A DNA stretch of 64,000 nucleotides from UBA4408 sp002389785 (GTDB lineage Bacteria; Bacteroidota; Bacteroidia; UBA4408). The position numbers were made by a program, and so were the translations under genes. The DNA is taken from contig DAORJK010000002.1 of assembly GCA_035438985.1 (NCBI GenBank), positions 248,001 to 312,000 of the forward strand. Reading direction: 5' to 3'. Positions 54,263 through 63,212 of this stretch are shown one piece after another; positions within the stretch are counted from its first letter, which is position 1, and the number at the start of each line of letters is the position of its first letter. The notes under the pieces are model-generated. The model was not told the origin of the DNA. It searched no databases and saw only the letters and a program-made list of their open reading frames with translations.

Positions 54263-55471
54263 GTGAAAGTTGATTATATTGCCTTGTCAATACCGGTATT
54301 TTTCATTCTTATAGGGGTGGAATTAATTATTGCCTACATTCAAAAGCGCGAACTATATCGATTCAACGATGCTATTACCAACATCAGCTTAGGAATAGGT
54401 CAACAGGTAATTGGTTTGTTTATGAAAACAGCACTTTTTTTTGGGTACCTATTTTTATTTACGCATTATCGCTACTTCACCATTCCTGCTACTTGGTTAA
54501 ATTGGTGTATACTATTTATTGGAGTTGATTTTTTTTATTACTGGTTTCATCGATTAAGTCATGAAGTAAATGCAATGTGGGCTGCACACATTGTACATCA
54601 TCAAAGCGAGGAGTATAATTTATCGGTTGCTTTGCGCCAAAGTTGGTTTCAAAGTGCATTTTCCTGGGTGTTTTATTTACCGCTTGCTATTGCCGGATTT
54701 GACCCCATCATGTTTTTAACCATCAGCTCATTCAATACCCTTTATCAGTTTTGGATTCATACTCGAGCCATTAACCGAATGGGATTTCTTGAATGGTTTA
54801 TGAATACGCCTTCGCATCATCGTGTGCATCATGGATCAAATAAAAAATACCTGGATAAAAATCACGCTGGTACCTTGATTATTTGGGACCGTATGTTTGG
54901 TACTTTTCAGGAAGAGGAGGAAGAACCGGACTATGGCATTACTAAACCGCTTGAAAGCTGGAATCCATTTTGGGCAAACTGGCATTACTGGAGTGAATTG
55001 TTTCAAGTAGCTAAAAGCAAACACTCTATTTTTGAAAGCTTGAAAGTATTTCTGAAAAGCCCTGCTGATTTGCAAATTGAGCCCATCGTGAAAAGTACCA
55101 TACACGACAATAATAAACGAACACTAAATAAATATGACAATCATCCACAACAAAAACATTGGAATTATTATGTACTTTTTTTATTTGTATGTGCATTGAT
55201 AGCTGCAACCTTGTTGCTTTTTTTACAGCATAAAATGAATGTTCTTCAATTAGTACTAACTGCAGTATTTGTGCTTTTAACTTTGCTAGTTTGTGGAGGT
55301 ATTCTTGAAAACAAAAGGTGGATGAAAGCAGCCGAATACTTGCGTTTGCTATTTATGATGGTTGCTGTGTTCGCTTTTTATAATCAAAGTGTTTTTTCTA
55401 CAATTCTATTTTCAACGCTTCTTGTGGCTGTTTCATCTACCATGTCGTTTATACTATTAACTAGAAAATAA
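54263..55471 (+). CDS. AGMO-like fatty acid hydroxylase (ether-lipid monooxygenase family)
   Basis: This 402-residue membrane protein starts with GTG. The fatty-acid-hydroxylase di-iron motifs HRLSHEVNAMWAAH, HHQSEEYNLSVALRQSW, WIHTRAI and PSHHRVHHGSNKKYLDKNHAG closely follow mammalian alkylglycerol monooxygenase (AGMO, TMEM195) as I recall it, including IIWDRMFGTF and a membrane tail with ILENKRWMKAAEYLRL. AGMO cleaves the ether bond of alkylglycerols using tetrahydrobiopterin. A general sterol desaturase role is the alternative. The next gene, YhhN, is an ether-lipid enzyme family too and begins 4 bases on. Iron and pterin use are inferred, not seen. Confidence 0.8.
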   Translation: MKVDYIALSIPVFFILIGVELIIAYIQKRELYRFNDAITNISLGIGQQVIGLFMKTALFFGYLFLFTHYRYFTIPATWLNWCILFIGVDFFYYWFHRLSHEVNAMWAAHIVHHQSEEYNLSVALRQSWFQSAFSWVFYLPLAIAGFDPIMFLTISSFNTLYQFWIHTRAINRMGFLEWFMNTPSHHRVHHGSNKKYLDKNHAGTLIIWDRMFGTFQEEEEEPDYGITKPLESWNPFWANWHYWSELFQVAKSKHSIFESLKVFLKSPADLQIEPIVKSTIHDNNKRTLNKYDNHPQQKHWNYYVLFLFVCALIAATLLLFLQHKMNVLQLVLTAVFVLLTLLVCGGILENKRWMKAAEYLRLLFMMVAVFAFYNQSVFSTILFSTLLVAVSSTMSFILLTRK

Positions 55472-55475
55472 TAGC

Positions 55476-56177
55476 ATGGAAAAGTTATTCCAAAAGTATT
55501 TTCGTTTCTTTTTTCTGTTGCTTACCCTAGGCTATTGCCTTGTTGAAGTGTACAATTTAAGCACTTTTAGGTATGCTTTAAAACCCTTGTTGTTACTGTC
55601 ACTTTCTTATTATTTTTACCTTTCAACTCGAGGTATGCGTTCAAAATTTTCGCGCCACATGCAAACGGGATTGTTATTTTCATTGATTGGCGACATACTC
55701 CTTATGTTTACATCGCAAAGTGAATTTTATTTTATTTTTGGATTAGTAGCATTTTTGTGTGCACATGTGTGCTACTGTTTGGCTTTCATAGAATCAATAA
55801 GGAAGAATCATTTTTCTTTCTCAGAATTGTTTTTAGCTGCCATGCCTTTCTTGTTTATGTCAGGAACAGTGTTTTTTATTTTGATGCCTTATTTAAAATC
55901 AATGTTGGTTCCGGTTTTGGCTTACATTCTGGTTATTACTGCAATGGGCATTTTTTCGGCGCTTCGTTATAAATCAGTTAAACCAAACAGTTATTATTCT
56001 ATCTTAGCAGGTGCGCTTTTTTTTATGCTTTCAGATACCTTATTAGCTTTTAATAAATTTTATCAATCCTTTAATTATGCGGGTATTGCAATTATGAGTA
56101 CCTATATTTTGGCGCAGTATTTATTAGTTGAAGGAGGTTTAACAAGCATTCATAAAAATAATGGAATACGAGCTTAA
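55476..56177 (+). CDS. YhhN/TMEM86 family, lysoplasmalogenase-like
   Basis: This 233-residue polytopic protein (about eight helices) matches the YhhN/TMEM86 family: ALKPLLLLSLSYYF, FSLIGDILLMF with its conserved Asp, GALFFMLSDTLLAFNKF with the second, and YILAQYLLVEG. TMEM86B and characterised bacterial members hydrolyse the vinyl-ether bond of lysoplasmalogens. It is 4 bases after the AGMO-like gene and its end overlaps the GNAT gene by 17 bases, so the three are probably made from one message. Activity in this organism is inferred. Confidence 0.88.
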   Translation: MEKLFQKYFRFFFLLLTLGYCLVEVYNLSTFRYALKPLLLLSLSYYFYLSTRGMRSKFSRHMQTGLLFSLIGDILLMFTSQSEFYFIFGLVAFLCAHVCYCLAFIESIRKNHFSFSELFLAAMPFLFMSGTVFFILMPYLKSMLVPVLAYILVITAMGIFSALRYKSVKPNSYYSILAGALFFMLSDTLLAFNKFYQSFNYAGIAIMSTYILAQYLLVEGGLTSIHKNNGIRA

Positions 56178-57054
56178 ATCCATCTCATTATTAGATGCAG
56201 CAGTTAATCTAGAAGTTACAGGTTTACTGTCGCATACTTATGGATTTGAGCTTGCTTCCGATAAATTGAAGCAAAACACTTACACAAATAAGGGCAAATC
56301 GCTTTATATAGGGGCCTACAAGGATGGCAAGCTTGCCGGCTTTAATGCTTTTATACAACACGACTTTTATCATCAACAACAGGTGGTTGAAGGCTATCAG
56401 AGTTGTTGGAGTGCAACACATAGAGAACACCGAGGTAAAGGAATTTTTGCAGCTATTATTAATGAGGCAAAACGCATATTAAAAGAACGTGGTGCCGCTT
56501 TTATTTTTGGATTTCCAAATGCTAATTCACATCCAATTTTTACCAAAAAGTTAGGATTTTATGAAGTGCCGTTAATGAAGGTTCAAACACCTGTTGTAGC
56601 CTTTAAATTTAGCAAGCATTTTATTCTCCAACCAATTCATCCCTCATTGGGAATTGATATAGCCGACGGTTACACGCCCAACGAATTGCAAATTGTTGAG
56701 TTGAAAGAACAGCAGTTGAATTCAGGTATTAAAATTTATAGTGCCTATAACAACAGCATTTGGGGCAAAAAGCGCAAAAAGTTTTACCGAGGAATTTGGT
56801 TCAGTTATTTTAGTGTTGGAGGAATAGTGCTGAATAAACCGCATTTGTTTAGTCAAGTGTTAGCCCAACTGGTGCAACAGGAAAAAGTAAGTTATATTGA
56901 GATAATTGGTGCAGCAACCAATGTTTATTTTCAGCTTTTTAAAAATGCAAAACCTGCGCCGCATACAGAGCCTTTAATAATATTTGATTTGAACGTTAAC
57001 ACGAGTCCTAAGAGTAATTTTAATTTGTTCACCGGAATTAAGGATGTTTTTTAA
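56161..57054 (+). CDS. GNAT-like N-acetyltransferase, two-domain
   Basis: This 297-residue protein has an N-terminal GNAT fold (about 1-150) with the acetyl-CoA loop EHRGKGIFAAIINEAKRIL and FGFPNANSHPIFTKKLGF. The C-terminal half (about 155-297) is a second, more divergent domain that looks like a degenerate GNAT copy, as in enzymes for surface polysaccharides. There is no signal peptide. It begins inside the end of the YhhN gene and overlaps the next gene by 11 bases. The substrate is unknown; an amino sugar or peptide is possible given the deacetylase-like partner. Confidence 0.8.
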   Translation: MEYELKSISLLDAAVNLEVTGLLSHTYGFELASDKLKQNTYTNKGKSLYIGAYKDGKLAGFNAFIQHDFYHQQQVVEGYQSCWSATHREHRGKGIFAAIINEAKRILKERGAAFIFGFPNANSHPIFTKKLGFYEVPLMKVQTPVVAFKFSKHFILQPIHPSLGIDIADGYTPNELQIVELKEQQLNSGIKIYSAYNNSIWGKKRKKFYRGIWFSYFSVGGIVLNKPHLFSQVLAQLVQQEKVSYIEIIGAATNVYFQLFKNAKPAPHTEPLIIFDLNVNTSPKSNFNLFTGIKDVF

Positions 57055-57943
57055 TATGTTGACAACGCTAGTTAAAAAGTCCATTTACAGTGTTTATTCT
57101 TCTAAAAGCCTTCAAGCTTTTGATTTGAATTTGGGATATATTTTTCATACCGAATGGCTGTATCATACTGCTACCTTTGATCAATTACTAGCATTTTGTA
57201 AAAACTATACTTCGCTTACGCGTGCAAAAGTTATTTGTACCATTATGACCGGGGTAAATCCGCTGGTTCAAGCAGGTATGAAAAAGGAAAATTGCTCAGC
57301 TGAATTGTTTTTAGAACGAGTTAATAAGTTGTCACATGTAGCTACAATTGGCTACCATGGTCATTTTTGGACCAATACACATCGGTTCAATGAAGCGGCA
57401 TTTGCGATACATAGCAATACATTTGAACCACCATTGTTACAACCACAACTCGAAGCAGATTTGAATTGGTTTCAACAAAATAAAATTGAGCACAACGGCA
57501 TTTACGCTGCGGGATGGTGGTTTACGAATTCATATCTACTTGAGCAATTGCTTCAAGCAAATTTTTCGGTTGATTATTCTTTTTCAAAAGCGCCTTTTTT
57601 TTACAATGCTTTTTCAATGAAATTGATGCAAGAGCACAACATAAAAACCGGAGAAGCCTTTTTTGTAAGACCTAAGCAATCGACAAAACGTATGCTTTGT
57701 ATACAAAATTTGATTGGCGCGCACGACAGTCCCTTTGTTCTTGATTTTGATAGAAATTTAAAAAAGATACTCGACTCCAAAAATGTGTATGGGGTGCTGA
57801 ATGCGCACGATTACGATAGAAGTTTTACCTATACCTTAAAGTGTATTGAGCATTTATTAAAAGATGCCAATGCCAAGTTTTTTGGTCACAATGAATTGGT
57901 TGAGTTTGCATCAATGGCACATGTAAAGGAAATCCTTATATAA
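57044..57943 (+). CDS. Polysaccharide-deacetylase-like protein, unknown
   Basis: This 299-residue protein looks like a divergent NodB/polysaccharide-deacetylase fold. It has FDLNLGYIFH near the N-terminus, IGYHGHFWTN (His-rich strand), GIYAAGWWFTNSYLL and VLNAHDYDRSF near the end. The canonical D-D plus H-x3-H metal set is only partly recognisable, so catalysis is uncertain. No signal peptide is seen. It overlaps the GNAT gene by 11 bases and converges with kdsD, their ends overlapping by 8 bases. An ATG 12 bases further on is an alternative start. It could also be a sugar-modifying esterase. Confidence 0.6.
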   Translation: MFFNMLTTLVKKSIYSVYSSKSLQAFDLNLGYIFHTEWLYHTATFDQLLAFCKNYTSLTRAKVICTIMTGVNPLVQAGMKKENCSAELFLERVNKLSHVATIGYHGHFWTNTHRFNEAAFAIHSNTFEPPLLQPQLEADLNWFQQNKIEHNGIYAAGWWFTNSYLLEQLLQANFSVDYSFSKAPFFYNAFSMKLMQEHNIKTGEAFFVRPKQSTKRMLCIQNLIGAHDSPFVLDFDRNLKKILDSKNVYGVLNAHDYDRSFTYTLKCIEHLLKDANAKFFGHNELVEFASMAHVKEILI

Positions 57944-58901
57944 TGCCTTCTTTCAGCAAATCGTGTAAGTGTATAATGCCCGAATATTTCTTGCCAGATG
58001 TTACCAGTAATTGAGAAATATTATTGTTTTGTAGCAACTGCAATGCGGTAATTGCCAATTCATTTTCATCAATTTTTTTTGGATTAGTATTCATGATGTC
58101 GGCAGCTCTAAGCTGTTGAAATGAATCCGTTTTTTCGAGCATTCTTCTAACATCACCATCCGTAATAATTCCAACTAATTCGCCCTTCTCAATAACAGCG
58201 CATGCTCCAAGACGATTCGATGATATTTCAACAATCACTGATTTAATGGAAGCTGTGCTATCAATTTGAGGTTTTGTGTTTTGAGAACTGATATCCGAAA
58301 CTTTTAAGTACAGTTTTTTTCCCAACGCTCCACCCGGATGAAATTTTGCAAAATCGCTGCTGCTAAAATCCCGGCAATCGAGCAAACAAACTGCTAATGC
58401 ATCGCCCAAAGCAAGTTGGGCAGTTGTGCTCGAAGTAGGAGCAAGGTTATTAGGGCAGGCTTCTTTTTCGACATAACAGTTCAACACATAATCAGCTTGC
58501 TGTGCTAAAAAAGAATCGGTATTTCCTACCAATGCTATTAGTTTATTACCTCCTTGTTTGAGCAAAGGAACTAATACTTTAATTTCAGGAGTATTGCCAC
58601 TTTTCGAGATACAAATAATTACATCCTCATTGCTGATGGTACCCAGGTCGCCATGTATTGCATCGGCAGCATGCATAAACGACGAGGGGGTTCCTGTTGA
58701 ATTAAGCGTAGCAACAATCTTTTGAGCTATAATGGCACTTTTACCAATTCCGGTAATGATTACTCTACCTTTCGAATGGTAAATTAATTCTACACTTTTT
58801 ACAAAATCCATATCAAGCAATTCGCGCAAATAAAGGATGCTATCTGCTTCGGTCTTTAATGTTGATAGGGCTACTTCTTTAATTTTATCGGGTGATTTCA
58901 C
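57936..58901 (-). CDS. kdsD: Arabinose-5-phosphate isomerase (KpsF/GutQ/KdsD)
   Basis: This 321-residue enzyme interconverts ribulose 5-phosphate and arabinose 5-phosphate, the first step of Kdo synthesis for lipopolysaccharide. The SIS domain (about 30-170) has GIGKSAIIAQKI, MHAADAIHGDLG and ISKSGNTPEI; HPGGALGKKLYLKV follows, and two CBS domains (about 200-320) close the protein, matching the family layout. A promoter on the minus strand is predicted at 59000-58973. It ends in an 8-base convergent overlap with the deacetylase-like gene. Confidence 0.95.
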   Translation of the reverse strand: MKSPDKIKEVALSTLKTEADSILYLRELLDMDFVKSVELIYHSKGRVIITGIGKSAIIAQKIVATLNSTGTPSSFMHAADAIHGDLGTISNEDVIICISKSGNTPEIKVLVPLLKQGGNKLIALVGNTDSFLAQQADYVLNCYVEKEACPNNLAPTSSTTAQLALGDALAVCLLDCRDFSSSDFAKFHPGGALGKKLYLKVSDISSQNTKPQIDSTASIKSVIVEISSNRLGACAVIEKGELVGIITDGDVRRMLEKTDSFQQLRAADIMNTNPKKIDENELAITALQLLQNNNISQLLVTSGKKYSGIIHLHDLLKEGII

Positions 58902-58972
58902 AGCTAGGGCAAATTTTTAAAAAAACTGCATTATTTAACGTATAATTCAGATTTAATTGTTATATCTTTACA

Positions 58973-59000
58973 CAAATGTATTACTAAAAATATAATTCAA
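58973..59000 (-). promoter_or_regulatory. Predicted promoter of kdsD
   Basis: Minus-strand TTG (59000-58998), a 17-base spacer and TACATTTG (58980-58973) fit the Bacteroidota consensus. It overlaps the recQ leader, where a weaker TATCTTTA at 58963-58970 (plus) may drive recQ. Confidence 0.6.
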
Positions 59001-59009
59001 TTTTTTAAA

Positions 59010-61208
59010 ATGTTAGCAGTTGAATCGTCGTTATTAGACAACCTTCAAAAGTATTTTGGGTTCGATAGTTTTAAAGGAGATCAAGAAGCCATTATCAATA
59101 ACGTATTAGAAGGAAAAGACACATTTGTGATTATGCCAACCGGGGGCGGTAAAAGTATGTGTTACCAATTACCCGCATTAATGAAACCGGGAACAGCCAT
59201 CGTAATATCTCCACTTATTGCCTTGATGAAAAATCAAGTGGATGCCATGCGCAATTTTGGTACAGAAGATGGCATAGCTCATTTTTTAAATTCTTCTTTA
59301 AATAAAACTGAAATAGCACAAGTAAAACGGGACATTACAGCCGGCAAAACAAAATTATTGTACGTAGCACCCGAATCTTTAACCAAAGAAGAAAACGTTA
59401 CCTTTTTAAAAGATATTAATATTTCCTTTTTTGCAATTGATGAAGCCCATTGTATTTCTGAATGGGGACATGATTTTCGTCCGGAGTACCGCCGACTTCG
59501 TCCCATTATTGAACAAATAGGAACTGTTCCAATTATGGCTTTAACTGCAACAGCTACACCCAAAGTTCAACAAGACATTCAAAAAAACTTGGGCATGAGT
59601 GAGGCCAATGTGTTTAAATCCTCATTTAACCGAAAAAATTTATACTACGAAGTTCGCCCAAAGGTGAATGTGATAAAGGAAATTATAAAATACATCAAAT
59701 CACAAAGTGGTAAATCAGGTATAGTATACTGTTTGAGCCGCAAAAAGGTAGAAGAAATTGCTGAAACTTTACAGGTGAATGGAATTAAAGCCATGCCTTA
59801 TCATGCCGGTTTGGAAGCCAATGTACGTGCAAAAACGCAGGATGATTTTTTGATGGAGGAAATCGATGTAATTGTAGCCACAATTGCATTCGGGATGGGA
59901 ATTGACAAACCGGATGTGCGTTTTGTAATACACCACGATATTCCTAAAAGCTTAGAAGGATATTATCAAGAAACAGGACGTGCCGGAAGAGATGGTGGAG
60001 AAGGAAATTGTGTTGTGTTTTACAGCTACGACGACATTGTGAAGCTTGAAAAATTTATGAAAGGCAAGCCCGTTGCAGAACAAGAAATTGGTAAGCAATT
60101 ACTGATTGAAACTGTTGGTTATGCCGAAACAGCCAGTTGCCGTCGTAAGGTTTTGTTACATTATTTTGGGGAAGAATTTCCACACGATAACTGCGGAGGA
60201 AAATGTGATAATTGCTTGCATCCGAAACAACGCTTTGAAGGTGAAGAAAGTATTTGCATGGTACTCGATACTGTTTTAGAAATTAAAGAAAAGTTTAAGG
60301 CGAAACATGTTGCTCAGGTACTGTGTGGAATTAGTACTACTCAAACCAAATCCTATAAACACGAAAAATTGGAAGTGTTTGGTAAAGGATCAGAATACGA
60401 TGAAAAATATTGGACAGCTGTAATTCGTCAATCCATTATCAACGGTTTTTTGTTGAAGGACATTGAAAACTATGGCTTGTTGCGGGTAAGTGATAAAGGC
60501 AAAGACTATCTCGAAAAGCCTTATTCGATGATGCTTACCAAAGATGTTGATTACGATGCGATTGCCGAGGACGATGATATTGTAGCAGGAGGTGGCGGTG
60601 GAAAAACTGCAGCAGCAGATGAAACCCTGTTTGCCATGTTGAAAGATTTACGTAAGAAAATAGCAAAGCAAAAAAACGTACCTCCCTTTGTAGTATTTCA
60701 AGATCCTTCGTTGGAAGACATGGCTATACAATATCCTATTACCATGGATGAAATGAAGCAAATAGTAGGTGTGGGACAAGGAAAGGCATTGCGTTTTGGG
60801 AAAGAATTTGTTGACCTCATAAAAAAATATGTTGAGGAAAATGAAATCGACCGCCCAATGGACATGGTGGTAAAGTCGGTGGTTAACAAATCGGGTTTAA
60901 AAGTATACCTCATACAAAACATTGACCGTAAAATTCCATTTGAGGATTTAGCGAAAGCTAAAGGTATTAGCATGAACGATGTAATCAGTGAAATTGAAAG
61001 CATTGTATCCAGTGGTACCAAAGTAAACATTGATTATTATATTGACGATACCATTGACGACGATAAGCAAGAAGAGGTTTTTGATTATTTTAAAACAGCC
61101 GAAACTGACTCAGTTGAGGAAGCATTAAAAGAATTAGGCGAAGAAGATTATACCGAAGAAGAAATACGTTTGATGCGGATTAAATTTATTTCTGAGATGG
61201 GAAATTAA
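59010..61208 (+). CDS. recQ: ATP-dependent DNA helicase RecQ
   Basis: This 732-residue superfamily 2 helicase unwinds DNA 3' to 5' in recombination and fork repair. Motifs: MPTGGGKSMCYQLP, DEAHCISEWGHDFRPEY, ALTATATPKVQ, AFGMGIDKPDVRFVIHHD and QETGRAGRDGG. The RQC zinc site CRRKVLLHYFGEEF..NCGGKCDNC is present, followed by winged-helix, HRDC (about 535-615) and a C-terminal acidic extension (about 620-732) that is usual in Bacteroidota RecQ. It is divergent from kdsD and ends at a terminator. Confidence 0.97.
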   Translation: MLAVESSLLDNLQKYFGFDSFKGDQEAIINNVLEGKDTFVIMPTGGGKSMCYQLPALMKPGTAIVISPLIALMKNQVDAMRNFGTEDGIAHFLNSSLNKTEIAQVKRDITAGKTKLLYVAPESLTKEENVTFLKDINISFFAIDEAHCISEWGHDFRPEYRRLRPIIEQIGTVPIMALTATATPKVQQDIQKNLGMSEANVFKSSFNRKNLYYEVRPKVNVIKEIIKYIKSQSGKSGIVYCLSRKKVEEIAETLQVNGIKAMPYHAGLEANVRAKTQDDFLMEEIDVIVATIAFGMGIDKPDVRFVIHHDIPKSLEGYYQETGRAGRDGGEGNCVVFYSYDDIVKLEKFMKGKPVAEQEIGKQLLIETVGYAETASCRRKVLLHYFGEEFPHDNCGGKCDNCLHPKQRFEGEESICMVLDTVLEIKEKFKAKHVAQVLCGISTTQTKSYKHEKLEVFGKGSEYDEKYWTAVIRQSIINGFLLKDIENYGLLRVSDKGKDYLEKPYSMMLTKDVDYDAIAEDDDIVAGGGGGKTAAADETLFAMLKDLRKKIAKQKNVPPFVVFQDPSLEDMAIQYPITMDEMKQIVGVGQGKALRFGKEFVDLIKKYVEENEIDRPMDMVVKSVVNKSGLKVYLIQNIDRKIPFEDLAKAKGISMNDVISEIESIVSSGTKVNIDYYIDDTIDDDKQEEVFDYFKTAETDSVEEALKELGEEDYTEEEIRLMRIKFISEMGN

Positions 61209-61227
61209 TTGTTGTGCAACTAAAGAG

Positions 61228-61256
61228 GCCCGAACTTATTGTTTCGGGCTTTTTTT
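61228..61256 (+). terminator. Rho-independent terminator after recQ
   Basis: GCCCGAA (61228-61234) pairs with 61243-61249, the stem can extend outward into the A/T flanks, and a run of seven T follows. Confidence 0.85.
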
Positions 61257-61352
61257 ATTTTCAAATTTTCTGGGTAAGCGATTTAGGAAATAAATTGAAT
61301 AAAGAGTTTTAGTTGATCCTAATTATTTAAAACAAGTTGACTACTTTCTGTT

Positions 61353-61360
61353 TAGTTTTG
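61353..61360 (+). promoter_or_regulatory. Predicted -7 box of murQ
   Basis: TAGTTTTG fits TAnnTTTG, 17 bases before the ATG. The nearest TTG upstream is 13 bases away, shorter than usual. Confidence 0.4.
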
Positions 61361-61377
61361 CAAAATAAATTTTAAGC

Positions 61378-62187
61378 ATGTTCACAAAAACAACCGAAAG
61401 CGATTCAAAGTATGCGGCATTAGAAAAAATGACGGTAAACGAATTGCTACAAAATATAAATGCCGAAGATAAAACTGTACCACATGCAGTTGAAAAGGTA
61501 ATTCCTCAAATTGAAAAATTAGTAACCATAACTGTTGAACGCTTGAAATCGGGTGGAAGACTTTTTTACATGGGTGCAGGAACGAGCGGCCGACTGGGTA
61601 TTGTAGATGCTTCTGAGTGCCCGCCCACCTTCGGTGTGGAACATGGAGTAGTAGTTGGACTCATTGCAGGAGGTGATTCAGCCATACGTAAAGCAGTTGA
61701 ATTTGCAGAAGACGATACTGAACAAGGTTGGAAAGATTTGCAAGCATATCAAATCACCAACAAAGATGTTGTAATTGGGATTGCAGCTTCGGGCACTACC
61801 CCTTATGTAATTGAGGCACTTAAAAAATGCAATGAAAACAATATTGTCACCGGAGCAATCACCTGCAACCAACAATCGCCTTTAGCACTAACTGCAAAAT
61901 TTCCAATAGAAATTGTCGTAGGCCCAGAATTCGTAACCGGTAGTACCCGCATGAAATCTGGAACTGCTCAAAAGCTTGTTTTAAACATGATCAGTACCTC
62001 AGTAATGATTCAACTTGGCCATGTAAAGGGTAACAAAATGGTAGATATGCAACTGAGCAATAATAAATTGATTGATAGGGGAGCTCGTATGATAGCAAAT
62101 GAATTGAATATTGATTTTGTGCAAGCTTCGAATTTGCTTGAAAAATATGGCAGTGTAAGAAAGGCGGTTGAACAATACAAGAAATAG
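61378..62187 (+). CDS. murQ: N-acetylmuramic acid 6-phosphate etherase
   Basis: This 269-residue enzyme cleaves the lactyl ether of MurNAc 6-phosphate, giving GlcNAc 6-phosphate and lactate in peptidoglycan recycling. The SIS-fold signature FYMGAGTSGRLGIVDASECPP is present with the catalytic Glu80, and a second site residue lies near GSTRMKSGTAQK. Length is slightly below the E. coli form. No anhydro-MurNAc kinase or phosphotransferase sits beside it, so its substrate source must be elsewhere; the AmpG-like transporter at 45.1 kb could supply it. The next gene starts 5 bases after the stop. Confidence 0.96.
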   Translation: MFTKTTESDSKYAALEKMTVNELLQNINAEDKTVPHAVEKVIPQIEKLVTITVERLKSGGRLFYMGAGTSGRLGIVDASECPPTFGVEHGVVVGLIAGGDSAIRKAVEFAEDDTEQGWKDLQAYQITNKDVVIGIAASGTTPYVIEALKKCNENNIVTGAITCNQQSPLALTAKFPIEIVVGPEFVTGSTRMKSGTAQKLVLNMISTSVMIQLGHVKGNKMVDMQLSNNKLIDRGARMIANELNIDFVQASNLLEKYGSVRKAVEQYKK

Positions 62188-62192
62188 TAAGC

Positions 62193-62762
62193 GTGCAAGA
62201 CATTGAACCATATTACAATTGGCGCCACATTTACATCGCTGCTGAAGATGAACTTTCGCCCTTTTATGAGCGCGAATACAGCGAATTTGAATACACCCAT
62301 CATATTTACGATTATGCCATTCATCCGCAATGGGACGATATGGGTTCAGAAACGCTTTTTATAAAAATACTTATCGCCGATTACGATGAAGGTTTTGCAA
62401 TTATTGAATTGATTGGTGAGTGGAACGATTGCATCAACAATGATATCATGTTTTTAAAACGCGATATTATTGATTGTATGTTGCAGGAAGGGATTCGAAA
62501 ATTTATTTTGATTGGTGAAAATGTACTGAATTTTCATGCAAGCGACGATAGTTATTACGAAGAGTGGTATGAAGATTTAGAAGATGGTTGGATCGCATTT
62601 TTAAATTTCAGGGAGCACGTTTTGCGTGAGTTTGAAAAAAACAACATCGACTATTATATACTTTTGGGAGGTAAATTAAATAATGTTGCTTGGCGCACCT
62701 ACAATCCTACTCAATTGTTCAACACCATTGACAATGTTGTAACCAAACGAATAGGAAATTAA
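62193..62762 (+). CDS. Acidic protein of unknown function, linked to murQ
   Basis: This 189-residue protein starts with GTG 5 bases after murQ and is not recognised. It is strongly acidic and rich in tyrosine and tryptophan (WRHIYIAAEDELSPF, EYTHHIYDYAIHPQWDD, YYEEWYEDLEDGW). There is no signal peptide or membrane segment, and secondary structure looks mixed alpha/beta. Close coupling suggests co-expression with murQ, but nothing in the sequence shows a role. The lipoprotein gene follows after 38 bases and may have its own weak promoter. Confidence 0.75.
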   Translation: MQDIEPYYNWRHIYIAAEDELSPFYEREYSEFEYTHHIYDYAIHPQWDDMGSETLFIKILIADYDEGFAIIELIGEWNDCINNDIMFLKRDIIDCMLQEGIRKFILIGENVLNFHASDDSYYEEWYEDLEDGWIAFLNFREHVLREFEKNNIDYYILLGGKLNNVAWRTYNPTQLFNTIDNVVTKRIGN

Positions 62763-62800
62763 GTTATTCCTATTTATACTTGTAGTTAAAATCAAAAGGT

Positions 62801-63187
62801 ATGGTAACGAATAAACGAAATATTTTTTTGATAGCAAGTTTTGTCGGTATGATAATAAGCTTTTCAGCTTGTAAGGATGAACCTGTGATACCGGATACCC
62901 CCATTATTAAGTTTTCTGACAATATACAACCTTTGATAATTGGAAACTGTACTGCCAGTAATTGTCACGGAACTTTAAATCCTCAAGAATTTTTACTTAC
63001 CTCTTATGAAGACGTTATTAAACATGGAGATGTAAAACCCAAGGATGCAAGAGGAAGTAAATTGTATCAGGTAATTACTTCCAATAATAAACAACAAAAG
63101 ATGCCTCGCTCACCTTATCCCGATTTAACCGAGAAACAAATTGAATTGGTTTATTTATGGATCATGCAAGGCGCAAAAAATAATTAG
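62801..63187 (+). CDS. Cytochrome-c-like lipoprotein with CX4CH motif
   Basis: This 128-residue lipoprotein (lipobox FSAC, about Cys24) has the cytochrome-like core FSDNIQPLIIGN-C-TASN-CH (CX4CH), LLTSYEDV, a MPR that could supply a distal methionine, and a final helix VYLWIMQGAK. The CX4CH spacing is known in Bacteroidota c-type cytochrome-domain proteins but not canonical. It is probably an outer- or inner-membrane-anchored electron carrier, if haem is attached. It resembles but is not a close copy of the two CX5CH proteins, and sits 25 bases before one of them. Confidence 0.7.
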   Translation: MVTNKRNIFLIASFVGMIISFSACKDEPVIPDTPIIKFSDNIQPLIIGNCTASNCHGTLNPQEFLLTSYEDVIKHGDVKPKDARGSKLYQVITSNNKQQKMPRSPYPDLTEKQIELVYLWIMQGAKNN

Positions 63188-63212
63188 AAATCAGCATTAA
63201 CTGTTTTAAACG

